Origin: Bradyrhizobium monzae | GTDB lineage: Bacteria; Pseudomonadota; Alphaproteobacteria; Rhizobiales; Xanthobacteraceae | Length of the DNA stretch: 64,000 nucleotides | Direction of reading: 5' to 3' | Assembly: GCF_021458635.1 (NCBI RefSeq) | Contig: NZ_JAIRDQ010000002.1 | Location: 620,001-684,000 of the forward strand | Part shown: positions 61,667 to 64,000 of the stretch, piece after piece | Layout: each line of letters starts with the position of its first letter | Numbering within the stretch: position 1 is the stretch's first letter | Program-made: the position numbers and the translations under genes | The notes under the pieces: generated by a model | Told to the model about the DNA's origin: nothing | Database searches by the model: none | What the model saw: the letters and a program-made list of their open reading frames with translations, nothing else

Positions 61667-62116
61667 TCACGTCTTGATATCGAGCAGCGCCTCTGTCGTT
61701 TCGGAATAGGCCTGAATGACCTTTGCATTGGCAATGAAGCTGTACTTTGCCGTTGCCAGTTGAACGAACTCGTTGGCGAGATCGACGTTCGGCGCGGCGA
61801 CCAAGCCGTCCTGGTTTGCGAATGGAGCGCTCGGGTCGGATTGGGCGGAATAGCTCGGCGAAACGGTCGACACCGTCGCGATCGTACCGCCTGGCGTCGA
61901 GCCGCTCGACTGGTCGACCTGATCGACTCGCAACGGCACATAAGCCGCAGGATAAGTCGAACTGGTGCGCGAACTGCCGGCACCGGCCGCTGCGTTCGAT
62001 CCGCCCGAGTCTGGTAGCGGGCCGGTCGTGCTGACATTTGCAATGTTGCTCGCGGCCACGTTCACGCGCAAGCTCGCTGCAGATAATCCGGATGTCGCAA
62101 TCGAGAGTATGTTCAT
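61667..62116 (-). CDS. Flagellar basal-body rod-like protein, isolated
   Basis: A 149-residue protein that begins MNILSIATSGLSAASLRVNVAASNIANVSTTG, matching the N-terminal rod motif, and ends with the rod C-terminal helix (DLANEFVQLATAKYSFIANAKVIQAYSETTEALLDI). It is close in length to FlgC and could be exported by a flagellar-type secretion apparatus. No other flagellar gene lies within the window. A broken or specialised copy is possible; the reading frame itself is intact. Confidence 0.8.
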   Translation of the reverse strand: MNILSIATSGLSAASLRVNVAASNIANVSTTGPLPDSGGSNAAAGAGSSRTSSTYPAAYVPLRVDQVDQSSGSTPGGTIATVSTVSPSYSAQSDPSAPFANQDGLVAAPNVDLANEFVQLATAKYSFIANAKVIQAYSETTEALLDIKT

Positions 62117-62232
62117 GGAACCTGATCTACAGGACAAGTCATACGCGTTCATTCACGTCATCGATAAGATGCGCCGCTTTGTCTTTTTGTCGTGGTAACC
62201 AATGATCGCTGCGGAACGGCCCTTCGCGCGCG

Positions 62233-63282
62233 CTACCCCGGCATCACGCCAAAGGCCTGCTTGTAGCGCTCGGCATAAACAGGCCAGACCTCGGGATTGA
62301 TGATGCGGGGCGGCCGTTTGCCGTCGAGCGTCTCCAGCACCTGCTCGGCGGCGATGCGGCCCATATTCTGGCGCGCTTCGATCGTGACACCGGCGGTGTG
62401 CGGGCTCGCCAGCACGTTGTCGAATTGCAGCAGCGGATGCTCCGGCGGTGGCGGCTCCTTGGACCAGACGTCGAGGCCGGCACCGGCGATGCGCTTGTCG
62501 CGCAACGCCTGGAGCAGCGCGTCCTCGTCGTGGATGAAGCCACGCGCGGTGGTGATGAAATAGGCGTGCGGCTGCATCAGGCCGAACTCACGCACGCTGA
62601 TCATGTTGCGACTGCGCTTGTCGAGCGGACAGGAGATCGAGACGAAATCGGCGCGGCGCAGCAGCTCGTCAAGCTCGACCTTCTCGCCGCCCCGCTCGGC
62701 CATCACTTCGGCAGACAGATACGGGTCGTAAGCCAGCACCTTCATGCCGAGCAGGCCCTCGCACAGCGCGGCGATCCGGCGGCCGACATTGCCGAGCCCG
62801 ATGATGCCAACGGTCTTGTGTTCGACCTCGTTGCCGACGAGCTCGTTGCGGTTGACATTCGCCTCACGGCGCAAGCGGCGGTCGGACTGGATGATCCTCT
62901 TGGACAAGGTCAGCATCATCGCCAGCGCGTGCTCGGCCACCGAATGGGCATTGCCGCCCGACTGGTTCACGACCAGCACGCCCGCATCCGTGCAGGCCTC
63001 GACGTCGACGGGGTCGAAGCCTGCGCCGTTGCTGGAGACCAGCAGCAGGTTCGGCGTGCGCTTCAGGAAGGCCGCGTCGACATGGAAATGCGGCGCCAGC
63101 TCGTCGCGGGCGGCACCGATCTGGTAGACATGGGCCGCACTCAGGATCGGGGCGTAAAAGTCCTCGGGGCTCTCGTTCTCGATGCGGTCGAGCCGGACGT
63201 CGGGCCGCGCCTTCAGGATGTCGATGTAGATTGGATTGGCCAGGTATTTGACGTAGAAGACGCGCTTGCTGTTGACCGACAT
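62233..63282 (-). CDS. D-isomer-specific 2-hydroxyacid dehydrogenase
   Basis: A 349-residue NAD(P)-dependent dehydrogenase. The nucleotide-binding motif is GIIGLGNVGRRIAALCEGL (about residues 159-177), with catalytic Arg, Glu and His in TTARGFIHDEDALLQALRDKRIAGAGLDVWSKEPPPPEHPLL. It resembles 3-phosphoglycerate dehydrogenase-type enzymes without a C-terminal ACT domain. It is divergent, 255 bases away, from a thiamine-diphosphate enzyme gene; together they may handle a 2-oxoacid or 2-hydroxyacid, but the substrate is unknown. Confidence 0.9.
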   Translation of the reverse strand: MSVNSKRVFYVKYLANPIYIDILKARPDVRLDRIENESPEDFYAPILSAAHVYQIGAARDELAPHFHVDAAFLKRTPNLLLVSSNGAGFDPVDVEACTDAGVLVVNQSGGNAHSVAEHALAMMLTLSKRIIQSDRRLRREANVNRNELVGNEVEHKTVGIIGLGNVGRRIAALCEGLLGMKVLAYDPYLSAEVMAERGGEKVELDELLRRADFVSISCPLDKRSRNMISVREFGLMQPHAYFITTARGFIHDEDALLQALRDKRIAGAGLDVWSKEPPPPEHPLLQFDNVLASPHTAGVTIEARQNMGRIAAEQVLETLDGKRPPRIINPEVWPVYAERYKQAFGVMPG

Positions 63283-63537
63283 CAGGACCCTTCCGGCTCT
63301 CTCGTGGAGACCCGCAAGGTCCGCGCAATACGCGCTCCGTCCAAGCGTTCTCCCGTTTTCATGTTATCCCGCTTATGACATGGCGGCGCCGGCCACGGCA
63401 GACCGTCTGGCGCAGATCACGGTGCCGGCCCGGACATGTTGACAATCCTGCCCGCTCCGTCAAGTTTCGGCAGATCACCGCGACGACCAAGACAATGGTC
63501 AAGACCAAGAAACCTGCGCGGCACAAGGGAGAACGCG
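63283..63537. other. Divergent promoter region, no gene
   Basis: 255 bases between the hydroxyacid dehydrogenase and the thiamine-diphosphate enzyme. A TTGACA occurs near 63440 but no good -10 follows. No tRNA or small gene was found. Confidence 0.4.
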
Positions 63538-64000
63538 ATGGCGATTGCGGAACAGCAGACCTCGTCCCAGGCGGGACCGGGGTCCGGCGACAAAAGCTGG
63601 CATAGCATCGTCCTGCAAACCCTGAAGCGGAACGAGATCAGCCTGATCCCCTACGTACCCGACCGGGTGTTGACGCCGCTGATCAAGAATTTGCACGCCG
63701 ATCCCTTCTTCACGACCTTTGCGACCGCCCGCGAGGAGGAGGCCGTCGGCATCGTCTCGGGCGCCTGGATGGGCGGACGGCGCGGCGCGGTGCTGATGCA
63801 GACCTCGGGCTTTGCCACGCTCGCAAACACGCTCGCCTCGCTCGCAGTGCCCTACCAGATCCCGCTGATCATGTTCGTCTCCGAACGCGGCACGCTCGGC
63901 GAGTTCAATTACGGCCAGTCGCTGGTCTGCCGCACCATGCGCCCGGTGCTCGATTCGCTGGCGCTGGAGCATCACACCATCACCCGGCTCGACGAGCTCG
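63538..64000 (+). CDS. Thiamine-diphosphate-binding enzyme, N-terminal part (sulfopyruvate/phosphonopyruvate decarboxylase alpha-like)
   Basis: The frame is open to the right edge; 154 codons are visible, preceded by GGGAG six bases before the ATG. The visible part is a thiamine-diphosphate PYR domain: ATAREEEAVGIVSGAWMGGRRGAVLMQTSGFATLANTL contains the conserved Glu that activates the cofactor, and PLIMFVSERGTLGEFNYGQ follows. The closest layout is the alpha subunit of sulfopyruvate decarboxylase (ComD) or related enzymes, so a partner PP subunit is expected downstream beyond the window. The exact reaction is not determined. Confidence 0.82.
   Translation, partial: MAIAEQQTSSQAGPGSGDKSWHSIVLQTLKRNEISLIPYVPDRVLTPLIKNLHADPFFTTFATAREEEAVGIVSGAWMGGRRGAVLMQTSGFATLANTLASLAVPYQIPLIMFVSERGTLGEFNYGQSLVCRTMRPVLDSLALEHHTITRLDEL

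Overview
The window looks like ordinary chromosome from a high-GC alphaproteobacterium of the Bradyrhizobium/Rhodopseudomonas group. The grounds are the strong G/C third-position bias, small conserved proteins of a type I associate with Bradyrhizobium, intergenic palindromes (one beginning AGCATGATCCGGAAAA), FixK2-type boxes and a dense load of ABC importers. No database search was possible, so the genus is an inference. No tRNA, rRNA, CRISPR array, insertion sequence or prophage was seen. Both edges cut genes: a secreted protein on the left and a thiamine-diphosphate enzyme on the right.

Layout. 0.5-4.2 kb: a Tat-exported solute-binding protein translationally coupled to a hybrid histidine kinase. 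4.9-7.5 kb: a LysR regulator divergent from a ring-cleaving dioxygenase and an esterase (quinone-detoxification type). 7.6-10.7 kb: a tannase-family esterase and an M19 dipeptidase that share an unusual promoter leader. 10.9-11.9 kb: CorA. 12.2-19.1 kb: an amidase with a complete peptide-type ABC importer. 19.2-28.7 kb: a polyol importer and catabolic operon with its SorC regulator and two matching operators. 28.8-30.1 kb: a PAS histidine kinase behind a FixK/FNR box. 30.3-42.5 kb: an eleven-gene operon joining a YtfQRT/YjfF-type importer, a GntR regulator, a sugar dehydrogenase, a mutarotase, a lactonase and a ChvE/GguAB importer. 42.9-44.1 kb: a XylX-like fumarylacetoacetase-fold dehydratase. 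Together the last two point to oxidative (non-phosphorylative) use of L-arabinose/D-galactose-type sugars.

The least explained part is 44.2-54.0 kb. A HEAT-repeat protein, a two-cluster ferredoxin and a flavoprotein resembling AprB/AprA form one operon. Next to it are a ferredoxin-NADP reductase, a stand-alone DUF971 protein, a Crp/Fnr regulator behind a textbook sigma-54 promoter, and an ABC importer whose binding protein carries a NosL-like C-terminal domain. A YeiH-family exporter follows. A palindrome GCAAYTARTTGY sits upstream of three of these transcription units, which suggests one regulon. The substrate is unknown; a sulfur or nitrogen compound is the best guess.

54-64 kb holds a Baeyer-Villiger-type monooxygenase, alanine dehydrogenase with a divergent Lrp-type regulator, a PLP amino-acid decarboxylase behind tandem Pho boxes with a coupled acetyltransferase, a small protein behind a second FixK-type box, an isolated flagellar-rod-like gene, and a 2-hydroxyacid dehydrogenase divergent from the truncated thiamine-diphosphate enzyme.
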